The translations under genes were made by a program, and so were the position numbers. The notes below the pieces were generated by a model, which worked only from the letters and a program-made list of their open reading frames with translations, did no database searches and was not told where the DNA came from. From CBDCRK01 sp965220955 (GTDB lineage Bacteria > Desulfobacterota > Binatia > Bin18 > CBDCRK01): a stretch of DNA of 64,000 bases. The stretch lies in NCBI GenBank assembly GCA_965220955.1, contig CBDCRK010000044.1:1-64000 (forward strand), written 5' to 3'. Within the stretch, counting starts at the first letter, position 1. Every line of letters begins with the position of its first letter. Positions 8,538 to 17,154 of this stretch are shown one piece after another.

Positions 8538-9887
8538 TTGAACCCTAGACCTCACATCAAGAGAATCCTCCAGTTAGACCTGAAAACCCTTTCGCCCCCC
8601 CTGGCCCAACTCAAGAGCCATTTCCTTCACTTGGTGGCTGTAGCAGTTGAAAGGTTCCATGAGGACATGCTAAGCCTTCGGGCCAGGGGCTTAACTTATA
8701 CCACGCTCCTCTCTCTGGTTCCACTCCTCGCCGTGACGTTTTCGGTGCTCAAAGCGTTTGGGATCCAGAACCAGCTTGAGCCGGTCCTAGCCCAGACGCT
8801 CGAACCGCTTGGCCCAAAGGGGGCCGAAATCACCAGTCGAATCATCGAGTTCGTCAACAACCTGCGAGTCGGGGTGCTCGGAGTGGTGGGCGTGGCAGTT
8901 CTGTTCTACACAGTTATCTCCCTTATTGATAGAATTGAGGATTCCTTTAATCACATCTGGCGGGTGCGACGCTCCCGCAGTCTGGCCCGAAAGTTTAGCG
9001 ACTACTTCAGTGTGGTGTTGGTGGGACCGGTCCTGGTCTTCACGGCCTTTGCTCTCACGGCCTCAGCCCAGAGCTACTGGCTTGTTCAGCGTATCCTTGA
9101 AATCACACCCTCGGGCTTCAATATGATCAGGGTGACCCACCTGATGCCGTTCGTCTTCTTTTGCGCTGCTTTTACGTTTCTGTACCGATTTATTCCCTAC
9201 ACTCGAGTTCGTCTTACCTCAGCGCTGGTCGGTGGGGTTGTGGCAGGCATCCTCTGGCAACTGGCCGGGGTTGGGTTCGCTGTCTTCGTTACCAGTTCAG
9301 CTCGCTATGCGGCGATTTATTCAAGTTTTGCTATTCTGATCCTTTTTCTATACTGGCTATATGTAGGGTGGCTGATCGTTTTGGTAGGGGGGGAAGTCGC
9401 TTACTTCCACCAGCACCCTTCCGCCTATCGGCAGGGAGTGTCCCGTGAGGAACAGTGCCATCTCTTCCGGGAGCGGCTTGCCCTTTTGGCTCTGGTTAGG
9501 GTGACCCGCTGCTACCTTTTGGGGAAGCCTCCCTGGTGCCCGGCTGATCTTGCCGCGGCGTTGGGCATGCCTCTATCCAGCCTGGAAGATCTCATCGACG
9601 AATTTGTCCAGCGTGGCACTCTCCTGCGGACCGCGGAGCCTCAAGGGATTACCTTGGGGCGTCCTCCAGAGCAAGTGACAGTGATCGAGGTTCTAGACGC
9701 CCTACGCGGTCCAGAACCCGCAGAGTCCACCGGCGAACAGGGGAACTCTGTTTCAGGTATCCTTCACAACCGTGATCAAGCCGTTCGCCAAGCTCTGGAA
9801 GGCGTCACTCTTAGATCTTTAGCCTCTGAAACGTCAATTCCTTTTGCGGAACTCAAGGCCCCTGTTGCTAAAGTTCTAGTGAAGTGA
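8538..9887 (+). CDS. YihY/BrkB family membrane protein with carboxyl-terminal winged-helix-like region
   Basis: Encodes 449 residues from a TTG start that has GAGGGGGAAG about ten bases upstream. Residues 30-290 form the YihY domain with six hydrophobic helices and the family motifs RARGLTYTTLLSLVPLLAV and YSSFAILILFLYWLYVGWLI. Residues about 310-449 are soluble and look like a winged helix (LAAALGMPLSSLEDLIDEFV, then VTVIEVLDALRGPEP), as in many longer members. The family was once called ribonuclease BN, which is incorrect; it is an inner-membrane protein of unknown transport or structural role. It stands alone in the plus direction. Confidence 0.85.
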   Translation: MNPRPHIKRILQLDLKTLSPPLAQLKSHFLHLVAVAVERFHEDMLSLRARGLTYTTLLSLVPLLAVTFSVLKAFGIQNQLEPVLAQTLEPLGPKGAEITSRIIEFVNNLRVGVLGVVGVAVLFYTVISLIDRIEDSFNHIWRVRRSRSLARKFSDYFSVVLVGPVLVFTAFALTASAQSYWLVQRILEITPSGFNMIRVTHLMPFVFFCAAFTFLYRFIPYTRVRLTSALVGGVVAGILWQLAGVGFAVFVTSSARYAAIYSSFAILILFLYWLYVGWLIVLVGGEVAYFHQHPSAYRQGVSREEQCHLFRERLALLALVRVTRCYLLGKPPWCPADLAAALGMPLSSLEDLIDEFVQRGTLLRTAEPQGITLGRPPEQVTVIEVLDALRGPEPAESTGEQGNSVSGILHNRDQAVRQALEGVTLRSLASETSIPFAELKAPVAKVLVK

Positions 9888-10003
9888 TTACCGCTCTAGA
9901 TCCAGCAAATGTGGACTTCTCCCTCCCAAACGGGAAGTATAAGGAGGTCTGTTTTTATTGTTAGAACACTCTCGGAAGCTCGATGAACACGCATACGCCT
10001 CCC

Positions 10004-10291
10004 TTATGAACCCTTAGCACTGTGCAGCCGGAGATAGTTGAGGATAGCCTTTTTCTCTTCTTCGGTCAGGGGTGGAATGCCTCGGCGGCGGAACTCGTTC
10101 TGCATACGCGCAACCATAAAACTCCACGTCTCGGCTGTCAAAACCCCGGGTGCATAGAGTCGGTGACAACCAGAGCATCTCTTATGATAGAGCTTGGCTT
10201 CCCGCGACTCACTCTCGGGTAAAGGGGGGCTGCATGCTATGGCCATTCCCACAAGGGCAAGAACAACAAACCATAGTTTTGCTAGATCCAT
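10004..10291 (-). CDS. Small c-type cytochrome lipoprotein
   Basis: Encodes 95 residues from the ATG at 10289-10291. The amino terminus MDLAKLWFVVLALVGMAIAC is a lipoprotein signal with the lipobox ending in Cys20. A single haem-binding motif CSGCH follows in YHKRCSGCHRLYAPGVL, and the carboxyl end (LTEEEKKAILNYLRLHS) is the terminal helix of class I cytochromes c. A Met in MVARM may be the distal ligand. It would be an outer- or inner-membrane-anchored periplasmic electron carrier. It lies downstream of, and on the same strand as, the MBL-fold lipoprotein at 10447, with about 155 bp between, so co-transcription is possible. Confidence 0.8.
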   Translation of the reverse strand: MDLAKLWFVVLALVGMAIACSPPLPESESREAKLYHKRCSGCHRLYAPGVLTAETWSFMVARMQNEFRRRGIPPLTEEEKKAILNYLRLHSAKGS

Positions 10292-10446
10292 TTCTTCTAC
10301 TCTACTACTCCTCTCACCCTGACCCTTGTCCCCAAAGGGCAAGGGAACCAAAAGCCTTGGCCATCAATGACTCCCTCACCTACAAAACTGCGGCAGCCGC
10401 CTGTCCTGAGTTTGGTCGAAGGGTCGAAGGGACTGGAGTGAAGGTT

Positions 10447-11424
10447 CTACCTTTCTTTGTCCTTTTCCTTTTCTTTCTCCTCTACAAAGGAGTGGACAAT
10501 AACATCTTTTGCCCCCAGGTTCTTGATGGTCTTGAGGTCGTGGTCAGGAAAAACGAGTAGCTCAGGGACCAAATCTTTAAATTTTTTCAAGCGCCAGATT
10601 TTTTCCCACCAGGCCTCACGGTTAAAGAGTAAGCGGGGTATACCTGCATAGAGGTAATTCTCCTTGATCAGTGCCAGGCTTCCGCAAAGGAGAACTGGTT
10701 GCGAGGGTAGACGCACAAGCAGAGCTTGGTTTCCTGGAGTGGCACCAGCGGCGTCAATAAGAATGAGACTTCTGTCACCAAAGAGATCTATATGCGAGGT
10801 AAAAGTTCCGATAGGCTGATCCGGAGTATAATCGATAAACTTCCAACTATCCACGTGGTTGTATTCGCCCTCCCAGTAAAGGAGGTCACTGCGTCGTTCT
10901 TGCGCAACGTCATACTCTATCTGGGTGACTATCACCTCGGTAGAGGGGAATCGCTCCAATTCTCCCGTGTGGTTAAAGCGAAGATCAGAAACAACAATGC
11001 GCCGGACTTCCTCTGTGGACAGGTTTGCCTGCTCGATCTGTGAGAGGAGGTCTTGTCCCTCGGCCATCTTTGGCCTAGTCAGTGCAAAAAGTAACGGCCC
11101 CATATATCTTTCGGGATTCTTGGCAACCTCACGGTTCAGGCCGGTATTGAAAAGGGTGAGCCCCTGGCGGGGGTGCTCAATAAGAAAGGCGAGAATATCG
11201 AGTTGATGCCGGCGCAGCCAGCTTCCCCCATACCCCAGGAATGCCTGGGGTACCTCAAGCGAGCCGGTGATAAAAACGTGAAGCTTGAGTCCCTTCACCC
11301 CCTTGTACTGTTTAGGCCAGCTGTGCAGCTCGGGTGGAATGTAGGGAAGACGCAGGGGCTTTTCACAGCTCAAGAGGAAAAAGGCAAAAAAGCACAGAAA
11401 AGGCCACAGACTTTTTAAACCCAC
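10447..11424 (-). CDS. Lipoprotein of the metallo-beta-lactamase fold with a degenerate metal site
   Basis: Encodes 325 residues. The start has a lipoprotein signal with lipobox FLLSC at Cys20. The body follows the layout of lactonase-type MBL proteins: an early LFNTGLN strand, the metal-motif region at residues 146-154, a TPG turn at 227-233 and a late DHD segment at 292-296. The usual HxHxDH reads SDLRFNH, so three of its four ligand positions are changed, and the HTPGH turn reads ATPGNQ. The fold is probably intact while canonical zinc hydrolysis is doubtful. The carboxyl tail is a charged Glu/Lys run. A role in binding rather than catalysis is inference. Confidence 0.7.
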   Translation of the reverse strand: MGLKSLWPFLCFFAFFLLSCEKPLRLPYIPPELHSWPKQYKGVKGLKLHVFITGSLEVPQAFLGYGGSWLRRHQLDILAFLIEHPRQGLTLFNTGLNREVAKNPERYMGPLLFALTRPKMAEGQDLLSQIEQANLSTEEVRRIVVSDLRFNHTGELERFPSTEVIVTQIEYDVAQERRSDLLYWEGEYNHVDSWKFIDYTPDQPIGTFTSHIDLFGDRSLILIDAAGATPGNQALLVRLPSQPVLLCGSLALIKENYLYAGIPRLLFNREAWWEKIWRLKKFKDLVPELLVFPDHDLKTIKNLGAKDVIVHSFVEEKEKEKDKER

Positions 11425-11472
11425 AGCTCTTGCCCCTACAGTAGGTAAATGGTACTTGCTGGGAGAAGACCT

Positions 11473-12314
11473 CTATCTTTTACGCCTATCACGGCCACAG
11501 CCTATTCCCCGGAAGGTTGCCGGTCGCTTCACATGAAACGCCTCAACCGATTCTCTATGGTCTTCAGAAGTCTCGGTGATCATGGCGGCAGTGGCGGACC
11601 ACTCCAGAGCAGTGTCCAGGTCTATGGTGAGCCCCTTGTGCATGAGGAGACGGGAGAGGCGATTGGCAATAGGGGGGCCAGCTGCCATTTTACGGGCGAG
11701 ATCCATAGTAACTTCTTCCAGCTTCTCTGGCTCTACAAGGTAGTTGAGGAGCCCCCATTCTTTTGCTGTCTGTCCCTCTATAAAATCACCAGTATAGATC
11801 ATTTCTGCAGCCTTGAGGATACCAATGGCTCGAGGAATAAACCAAAATCCGCCAAGGTCAGGGAAAAGACCCCGCCGGGTATAAGCGACCATAAAAGCGG
11901 GCGTTTTCTGAGGCCACGACCATGTCGGAAGCACAGACCATGTCAAATCCACCGCCCACAGCTACGCCGTTTACCGAGGCAATGGTTGGAATGTTAAGGT
12001 CCCACAGCCCTTTGGTGATCCGTTGAAAGCCAAGGCGCAACCCCTGTCGGTTCTGGTCTGTTCCCCAGGTCTTGGCCTCTTGCTCGCTTTGGCTGCCTCC
12101 CAACATCATCCCGACATCTGCTCCAGCACAAAACGCCCGGCCAGCCCCGGTGAGCACTAGTACCCGGCTTTCCGGATCGTGGTTGATGTTGTCCAAAACG
12201 GCGGCCACCTCATCCGGCCAGACGAGCGTTGAGAGCGTTGAGTTTCTGTGGTCGGTTGAGTGTGAGCTTAACAATGCCATTCTGTTTCTCAAAAAAAATA
12301 GTCTCGAGGTTCAT
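11473..12314 (-). pseudogene. Frameshifted enoyl-CoA hydratase/isomerase
   Basis: A crotonase-family gene is complete in content but broken into three frames. It starts at the ATG at 12314 behind AGGAGG (MNLETIFFEKQNGIVKLTLN). It shifts near 12225 into VLVLTGAGRAFCAGADVGMM (CoA-binding oxyanion region) and TIASVNGVAVGGGFDM. It shifts again near 11900, where one extra T in a TTTT run separates SENARF from VAYTRRGLFPDLGG. The end, SEDHRESVEAFHVKRP, is typical of the family. Two one-base shifts in an otherwise conserved protein suggest a recent pseudogene, or consensus errors in the assembly. An intact enzyme would hydrate enoyl-CoA in beta-oxidation. Confidence 0.75.
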
Positions 12315-12421
12315 GGAGCCCTCCTTTCTGTTAATCCAGGCAAGGCACAAGCCTGCAAGTCCCTCAACAAGTTGGAGAGGGGCCTCTGCCGCGTCATTCT
12401 ACATTTATTAAATGAGGATAG

Positions 12422-12739
12422 ATGAAGAGGCGAGCTAGGTCAAAGTTGTTCTCGACGGAACCTGTTTCTCATGGTATAATAACAAAAAATGCTATTATAA
12501 GAGTGGCTTTTGTGTCTCGTTTGTCGCTCCTCTTGCGCAGTCGTCCAAAGCCTCGTTGTCCGGAGTGCCGGAAACTAAACCGTGTCTACCTCACCGGTGG
12601 TTCATACCTCTCTAAGTGTGTTCACTGCGGTACTCCGTTGCAGCTGGAGAAGACCCTTGTCTATTGGGGAGTATTAGTGTTTCTTGGGGTTTGCGCCCTT
12701 GCTCTGGCTGTGGCTGTTCCGCTTCTTTATGTGAGGTAA
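12422..12739 (+). CDS. Small zinc-ribbon protein with a terminal membrane helix
   Basis: Encodes up to 105 residues. A zinc ribbon is formed by CPEC and CVHC around residues 46-69 (PRCPECRKLN and LSKCVHCGTPL), followed by one hydrophobic helix at residues 80-103. The amino end before the ribbon is basic. The true start may be a later GTG near 12508, since the first 30 residues are not conserved-looking. The protein should sit in the membrane with the ribbon in the cytoplasm. Its stop is in the same frame as the next gene, 55 bp before that gene's first usable start. I do not recognise a named family beyond the zinc ribbon. Confidence 0.55.
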   Translation: MKRRARSKLFSTEPVSHGIITKNAIIRVAFVSRLSLLLRSRPKPRCPECRKLNRVYLTGGSYLSKCVHCGTPLQLEKTLVYWGVLVFLGVCALALAVAVPLLYVR

Positions 12740-12793
12740 TGGAAAGAGATTAAAACCTTACAGATCTTCATTTTTCTGCTTCTTGCCGTTGGT

Positions 12794-13399
12794 TTGATGA
12801 TTTACGGCTGGGGTGGTGGGTACGACTTTTTTAGCCACCCGGCTCGGGCTGGGCTGGTTACAACTATAGCTCTTGCCGCCGTAGCGTTCCTCTTTGTTCC
12901 TTTTGATTTCTTTGCCACAGGAGAGAAGGAAATCCGACGGCAGAGATCGGCAACCTTTTTTGCCCTTTTGGCTGTGTTCTCCGCCTTCTGGTTGCTGCCT
13001 TATGCGGATAGGCGAGGGATCTTTGTCTTTGCCGAGAGTAGCACAATCCGCTACACCGGAATATTTTTTGTTGTGGTGGGAACTGTGACTCGCTTTGGTG
13101 CTATGGCTCAGCTCGGCCCTCTTTTCAGTGGGTTTGTTACTATTCACAAGGGACATCGGGTGATAGACTCAGGTTTCTATCGCTGGGTACGCCATCCTAT
13201 CTATGCGGGCTCTCTCCTGGCGCTTGTAGGGGTCTTTCTTGTCTTTCGCAGTCAAACTATCTTTGTTGGTTTCCCTTGCTATTTTGTGGGTGTCCTCTGG
13301 CGAATTACAGATGAGGAACGCCTCCTTGTGGAGGAGTTCGATGATGAGTATAGGAGGTACCAGCGAAAGACCTGGCGGCTGATACCGCTTATTTATTGA
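12794..13399 (+). CDS. Isoprenylcysteine carboxyl methyltransferase-like membrane protein
   Basis: Encodes about 201 residues with four or five hydrophobic segments. The family signature lies in the carboxyl third: GFYRWVRHPIYAGSLL (the RHP motif for SAM binding), then a last helix and DEERLLVEEFDDEYRRYQRK. Bacterial members (often annotated NnrU/ICMT/PEMT-like) methylate unknown small molecules or lipids at the membrane. The start is unclear: the frame is open back to the stop of the preceding gene but has no ATG or GTG there, only TTG at 12794 and ATG at 12797, and the residues before those already read like part of the first helix. Confidence 0.75.
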   Translation: MMIYGWGGGYDFFSHPARAGLVTTIALAAVAFLFVPFDFFATGEKEIRRQRSATFFALLAVFSAFWLLPYADRRGIFVFAESSTIRYTGIFFVVVGTVTRFGAMAQLGPLFSGFVTIHKGHRVIDSGFYRWVRHPIYAGSLLALVGVFLVFRSQTIFVGFPCYFVGVLWRITDEERLLVEEFDDEYRRYQRKTWRLIPLIY

Positions 13400-13421
13400 G
13401 GGCAAAGAGCAGCCCAGCCTG

Positions 13422-13450
13422 TTGACTTCGGCTGACTTCATCTTTAGATT
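13422..13450 (+). promoter_or_regulatory. Candidate sigma-70 promoter of the TraR/DksA gene
   Basis: TTGACT at 13422-13427 is followed after 17 bases by TAGATT at 13445-13450, about 30 bases before the start codon of the TraR/DksA-like gene. The spacing is ideal and five of six -35 bases match, but there is no independent support. Confidence 0.3.
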
Positions 13451-13482
13451 GCTCAAACACCCTACCTTAGGAGGAGCAAGGT

Positions 13483-13908
13483 ATGAGAAAGTTATTCCTC
13501 AAGAGATCACGAGAAATCCTCCTTGGTCAAAAGCGCCACATCCTCAGAGACCTTGAGGTTGAGTTAAAAGAAGGCAGAGAGGGAAGCCAAGAGGAAGGAA
13601 TGGACGCCTATGACATTGCCAGCGAGGAGCGGGACCGGGAGATTAATCTCATTTTGAGTGACCGGGACCGGGAAAAACTCCAGGCGATTGAGGATGCTTT
13701 GGAGAGAATCGACGATGGCACGTATGGGATCTGCGAGGGCTGTGAAGAAGAAATTGCTCAGGAACGCCTGGAGGCTATGCCCTTTACTCGCCTCTGCTTT
13801 ACCTGTCAGAGTGAAAGAGAGAGAGAGGCTAAAATGCATCGCCGCTTTGAAGAGGATCGGGCTTACCGTCGTGTGAGCATTGTTGATCTTGATGAGGAAG
13901 GTTCCTGA
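13483..13908 (+). CDS. TraR/DksA family zinc-finger transcription factor
   Basis: Encodes 141 residues starting behind TAGGAGGAGC. The amino half is a coiled coil (residues 10-85, rich in Glu and Arg, with VELKEGREGSQEEGMDAYD). It is followed by the C4 zinc finger of the family, CEGCEEEI through LCFTCQ at about residues 84-110. The carboxyl tail is acidic. DksA-type proteins insert the coiled coil into the RNA polymerase secondary channel and alter initiation at stringent-response promoters. The tip of the coiled coil has DAYDIASEERD rather than the DxxDxA of DksA, so it is better called DksA-like. It is transcribed in the direction of the glycerate kinase gene 53 bp further on. Confidence 0.85.
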   Translation: MRKLFLKRSREILLGQKRHILRDLEVELKEGREGSQEEGMDAYDIASEERDREINLILSDRDREKLQAIEDALERIDDGTYGICEGCEEEIAQERLEAMPFTRLCFTCQSEREREAKMHRRFEEDRAYRRVSIVDLDEEGS

Positions 13909-13961
13909 AAGGTTCCTAAAGAGCTGCCGCTATTAGTCCCACTCCGGCAATTGCCGAATAA

Positions 13962-15287
13962 GTGACGACCCCACCACACGCACATCTCATAACCCTCTTT
14001 GAACATGCGGTCAGGGCGGTTAATCCTGTCCGCCTAGTCCAAGAGCATGTGCAAAAGACAAAAAAAGGCTGGCAAATTCTTGTTGATGGACGGGTGATTG
14101 ATTTACCTGTAGTTGGGCAGATCTACGTTGTTGGAGGAGGGAAGGGAGCTGGCCTCCTAGCCCGAGGACTGACGGAGGTTTTAGGCGAGCAACTTGCTGC
14201 AGGAGTGGTGGTTGTGCCTGTGGGACAGGGGGGGAGCTCTGATCGGATCACACTGACGGAGGGGGGTCATCCCTTACCTACAGTGGGCAGTTTACAGGGT
14301 ACAGGGCAGATATGGGAGATCTTGCAGAAGACGGAGAAGCAAGATCTAGTTTTCTTCTGCCTTACGGGTGGAGCCTCAAGCTTGTTAATTAGACCTGCCG
14401 TTGGCATTTCCCTGGAAGACAAGATCACCGTAAACCACCTTCTTCTTACCTGTGGGGCAGATATTGCCGAAATGAACACATTGCGTAAGCATCTCTCCCA
14501 GATCAAAGGTGGCGGGATGGCCCGTGCGGCTTTTCCTGCAACGCTTGCGAGCCTGATTATCTCTGATGTGATTGGTGATGACCTGGGAACTATTGGCTCG
14601 GGGCCCACTACCCCTGATCCCACATCTTTTGCCCAGGCGTGGGGGATCGTCGAACAATATAGATTAGCTGGAGCACTCCCGAAATCTGTTCTCCAACACC
14701 TTAAGGATGGCATAGAGGGGCGTATCCCTGAAACGCCCCAATTGGGCGACCCTATTTTTACTCGTGTATATAATCTTCTCATTGGCCACAATCGTTTGGC
14801 ACTCGATGCCGCCGTCGAGACTGCCCAAACTCTTGGCTATACCCCTCGGGTTGTTAATACTCAACTTCAAGGGGATACAGGGGAGGCTGCCCGTGATTTT
14901 GCTCAAGCTCTGCGTAAAGCCTCAGAGTCAGAAGAAAGACCCCTTTGTCTTCTTGCCGGTGGGGAGACAACGGTTCGGGTAACAGGTCTGGGCAAGGGGG
15001 GACGTAATCAGGAGTTTGCTCTGGTTGTTGCATGTGAGCTGGCAGGAAGAGAGAGGTGGAGGCTTCTTAGTGCTGGTACTGATGGGATCGATGGACCTAC
15101 AGACGCCGCCGGTGCATTTGTTGATGGTACGACTGTAGGGCGTGCACGAAGCAAAGGCCTTGATCCCTTGGCTTTTCTTGCTGATAATAACTCCTACTAT
15201 TTTTTCTCTGCCCTTGGCGATCTTTTTTGCCCTGGTCCCACCGGCACAAACGTTATGGACGTTAAAATCGCTCTTCTTCAGCCCTGA
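13962..15287 (+). CDS. Glycerate 2-kinase, MOFRL family
   Basis: Encodes 441 residues from a GTG. Class II glycerate kinase features are VVGGGKGAGLLARGL near residue 47, the GGHPLPTVGS loop near 103, LTGGASSLL, and the MOFRL domain at the carboxyl end with GRNQEFAL and LLSAGTDGIDGPTDAAGA. The enzyme phosphorylates D-glycerate to 2-phosphoglycerate in the serine cycle or in sugar and glyoxylate catabolism. It is cytoplasmic. The length matches the family. No strong ribosome site precedes the GTG; no better in-frame start was seen. Confidence 0.9.
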   Translation: MTTPPHAHLITLFEHAVRAVNPVRLVQEHVQKTKKGWQILVDGRVIDLPVVGQIYVVGGGKGAGLLARGLTEVLGEQLAAGVVVVPVGQGGSSDRITLTEGGHPLPTVGSLQGTGQIWEILQKTEKQDLVFFCLTGGASSLLIRPAVGISLEDKITVNHLLLTCGADIAEMNTLRKHLSQIKGGGMARAAFPATLASLIISDVIGDDLGTIGSGPTTPDPTSFAQAWGIVEQYRLAGALPKSVLQHLKDGIEGRIPETPQLGDPIFTRVYNLLIGHNRLALDAAVETAQTLGYTPRVVNTQLQGDTGEAARDFAQALRKASESEERPLCLLAGGETTVRVTGLGKGGRNQEFALVVACELAGRERWRLLSAGTDGIDGPTDAAGAFVDGTTVGRARSKGLDPLAFLADNNSYYFFSALGDLFCPGPTGTNVMDVKIALLQP

Positions 15288-15315
15288 AGCAAGTCTTAAC
15301 CAAGCTTCAAGAAAG

Positions 15316-15362
15316 AATGGGCCTTGACAATATAGACTTTATACGTCTATATTGTGCCCATT
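15316..15362 (+). terminator. Strong interrupted inverted repeat, likely terminator
   Basis: AATGGGC at 15316-15322 plus CAATATAGAC at 15328-15337 pair with GTCTATATTG at 15345-15354 plus GCCCATT at 15356-15362. This gives 17 base pairs with one bulge and a 7-base loop, ending in TTTT. It follows the glycerate kinase stop by about 30 bases. The rest of 15287-15622 contains only a 33-codon open frame. Confidence 0.6.
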
Positions 15363-15484
15363 TTAAGTGTTAAGTAGAAACGATTATTCTCTGGTCTCCT
15401 TGTGACATCCAATCCCACAACGAGAAGTCGTTGTCCGAAGCAATAAAACAGCTAGGAGTCTTGTAGAGAGCCTGCCCTCAAGTA

Positions 15485-15586
15485 ATGCGAAAAGGTAACG
15501 AATTCTGGATCAGTATTAAGGTTCCTTCTCGTTTTAATTCAATTGCTCAGATTGATATGCTGGATAAACTCTTGTTATACAACTAA
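15485..15586 (+). CDS. Very small open frame of unknown status
   Basis: An ATG frame of 33 codons (MRKGNEFWISIKVPSRFNSI to LLYN) lies between the hairpin and apbC. It ends in TAA 37 bases before apbC. Its ribosome site is poor. The residue mix is protein-like, but so is an upstream stretch in the same frame that a stop interrupts (LSEAIKQLGVL), so it may be the tail of a decayed gene. I do not recognise it. Confidence 0.2.
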   Translation: MRKGNEFWISIKVPSRFNSIAQIDMLDKLLLYN

Positions 15587-15622
15587 AGAGAAGGAGAGTT
15601 TAAAGCTTAAATCGGAGCATTC

Positions 15623-16693
15623 ATGATCGACGAACAAGAAATTCGTGAACATCTCAAGCGTATTTCCTATCCCGGTTTCAACCGGGACATTGTCTCTCTA
15701 GGGCTGGTTGGGGAAATTCAGATTAGTGGAGATACCGTCATTGTGCACCTGCGAGCGGCCAGTGCTAAGGAAGAGGTCGTCCGTCATATTACGGGCAGAG
15801 TCAATGAGACTCTCTCCGCATTATCCGGAGTAGGGCAAGTAGCCGTTCATGTGCTTCGTCCCCAGCCCGTACCAGAGCAGCGGGGTGTTTCCCCGGCTGG
15901 GGCTCAGGCTGAGCTTCCTGGAGTCGAGCGTATTATTGCTGTGGCTAGTGGCAAGGGTGGGGTAGGTAAGTCTACTGTGGCGGTAAGTTTGGCCCTGTCG
16001 CTCAAAACCCTGGGAAATCGGGTTGGGCTGCTCGACGCCGATGTCTACGGTCCTAGTATTCCGCTTATGATGGGCACACAGGCCCAGCCGCGCATGTCTC
16101 AGGAGAAAAAAATTCATCCGGTGGAGAGGTATGGGGTCAACCTCATTTCAATGGGGTTTTTCCTCGACAACAAATCCCCGGTGATCTGGCGTGGTCCCAT
16201 AGTCATGAGCATTGTCCGTCAGTTCCTCAAGGATGTCTTCTGGGGGGAGCTTGATTATCTGGTGGTAGACCTACCGCCGGGCACTGGTGATGCAGTCCTG
16301 ACCCTCGCTCAGGAAGTGCCTTTGAACGGGGGAATCATTGTGACCACTCCTCAAGATGTGGCTCTCCTGGATGTCAATCGTGGCATTGCTATGTTCCGCC
16401 AGGTCCATGTGCCGATCCTCGGTGTCATTGAGAACATGAGCTACTATCTCTGTTCCCAATGTGGAGAACGAGAGGATATTTTTGGTCATGGCGGGGCCAC
16501 GAAGACGAGTCTGGAGGTGCTGGGCGAGATCCCTATTATTGAGGAGTTGCGTGTCGCAGGTGATGCTGGTAAGCCCCTGGCGGTCCAATATCCTGAGCAT
16601 CCGATTGCGCAAATTTTCCGTACTATTGCTACCCGCATTGTAAAGGCTGACGGGGCGACTCTCCAAAATAAGGAGCCGACTTTAACGAGCTAA
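15623..16693 (+). CDS. apbC: Mrp/NBP35 family Fe-S carrier ATPase (ApbC)
   Basis: Encodes 356 residues. Residues 1-80 are a DUF59/MIP18-like domain; residues 103-340 are the Mrp ATPase with the deviant Walker A KGGVGKST at 111-118 and DLPPGTGDAVLT near 216. The CxxC pair at Cys277 and Cys280 (YYLCSQCGE) is the cluster-binding site at the dimer interface. ApbC/Mrp proteins bind and transfer [4Fe-4S] clusters to apoproteins in the cytoplasm. The gene is followed 41 bp later by a DUF971 gene and, further on, by the suf operon, all on the plus strand, fitting a shared role in Fe-S biogenesis. Confidence 0.92.
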   Translation: MIDEQEIREHLKRISYPGFNRDIVSLGLVGEIQISGDTVIVHLRAASAKEEVVRHITGRVNETLSALSGVGQVAVHVLRPQPVPEQRGVSPAGAQAELPGVERIIAVASGKGGVGKSTVAVSLALSLKTLGNRVGLLDADVYGPSIPLMMGTQAQPRMSQEKKIHPVERYGVNLISMGFFLDNKSPVIWRGPIVMSIVRQFLKDVFWGELDYLVVDLPPGTGDAVLTLAQEVPLNGGIIVTTPQDVALLDVNRGIAMFRQVHVPILGVIENMSYYLCSQCGEREDIFGHGGATKTSLEVLGEIPIIEELRVAGDAGKPLAVQYPEHPIAQIFRTIATRIVKADGATLQNKEPTLTS

Positions 16694-16734
16694 AGCCGCA
16701 TAGCGATAGTCGCAAGTCATAGGGGGGAGACGCT

Positions 16735-17037
16735 GTGCCTAACCTTGCACTGGTTAATCACATAGAGGAAGAAAAACTTGTACGTGTTCTTTGGGATGAT
16801 GACCATCTCAGTGATTATCCTCTGGGATACCTACGTGGCTGGTGCCCTTGTGCGGTCTGTCAGGGGCATGAGGGAGAACGGCGTTTCCTCCATGTGGAAG
16901 ACCCACAGCTGGTGAGTGTCAGCCAGGTGGGAAACTATGCCCTCAACTTGGTCTGGAAAGATGGACATCAAACCGGCATCTACACCTTTGAGTTCTTGCG
17001 CAGTTTGTGTGCCTGCTCTGAGTGTCAGAGGGCATAA
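16735..17037 (+). CDS. DUF971 protein
   Basis: Encodes 100 residues from a GTG with GGGGGAG upstream. The DUF971 fold (also the amino domain of gamma-butyrobetaine hydroxylase) is clear: VLWDDDHLSDYPLGYLRGWC near residues 19-38, then CPCAVCQ and, at the end, CACSECQ, two cysteine pairs likely to bind a metal. This domain is often encoded beside mrp/apbC and is thought to act with Fe-S proteins, though its function is not proven. The spacing to apbC suggests an operon. Confidence 0.85.
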   Translation: MPNLALVNHIEEEKLVRVLWDDDHLSDYPLGYLRGWCPCAVCQGHEGERRFLHVEDPQLVSVSQVGNYALNLVWKDGHQTGIYTFEFLRSLCACSECQRA

Positions 17038-17154
17038 AGGCCAGGGGACAAGTGAAAAAAAGTAGATGTCGGAAACTAAGGTGAGAACAAGAGAAATCAT
17101 TGTCGGGATTGCTATTGGAGTGACTGATAGCGGCTGGTAAGTCTGGGCTATAGG

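Noticed and set aside
14267..14791. 174-codon minus-strand frame
   Set aside because: It is a shadow of the glycerate kinase gene.
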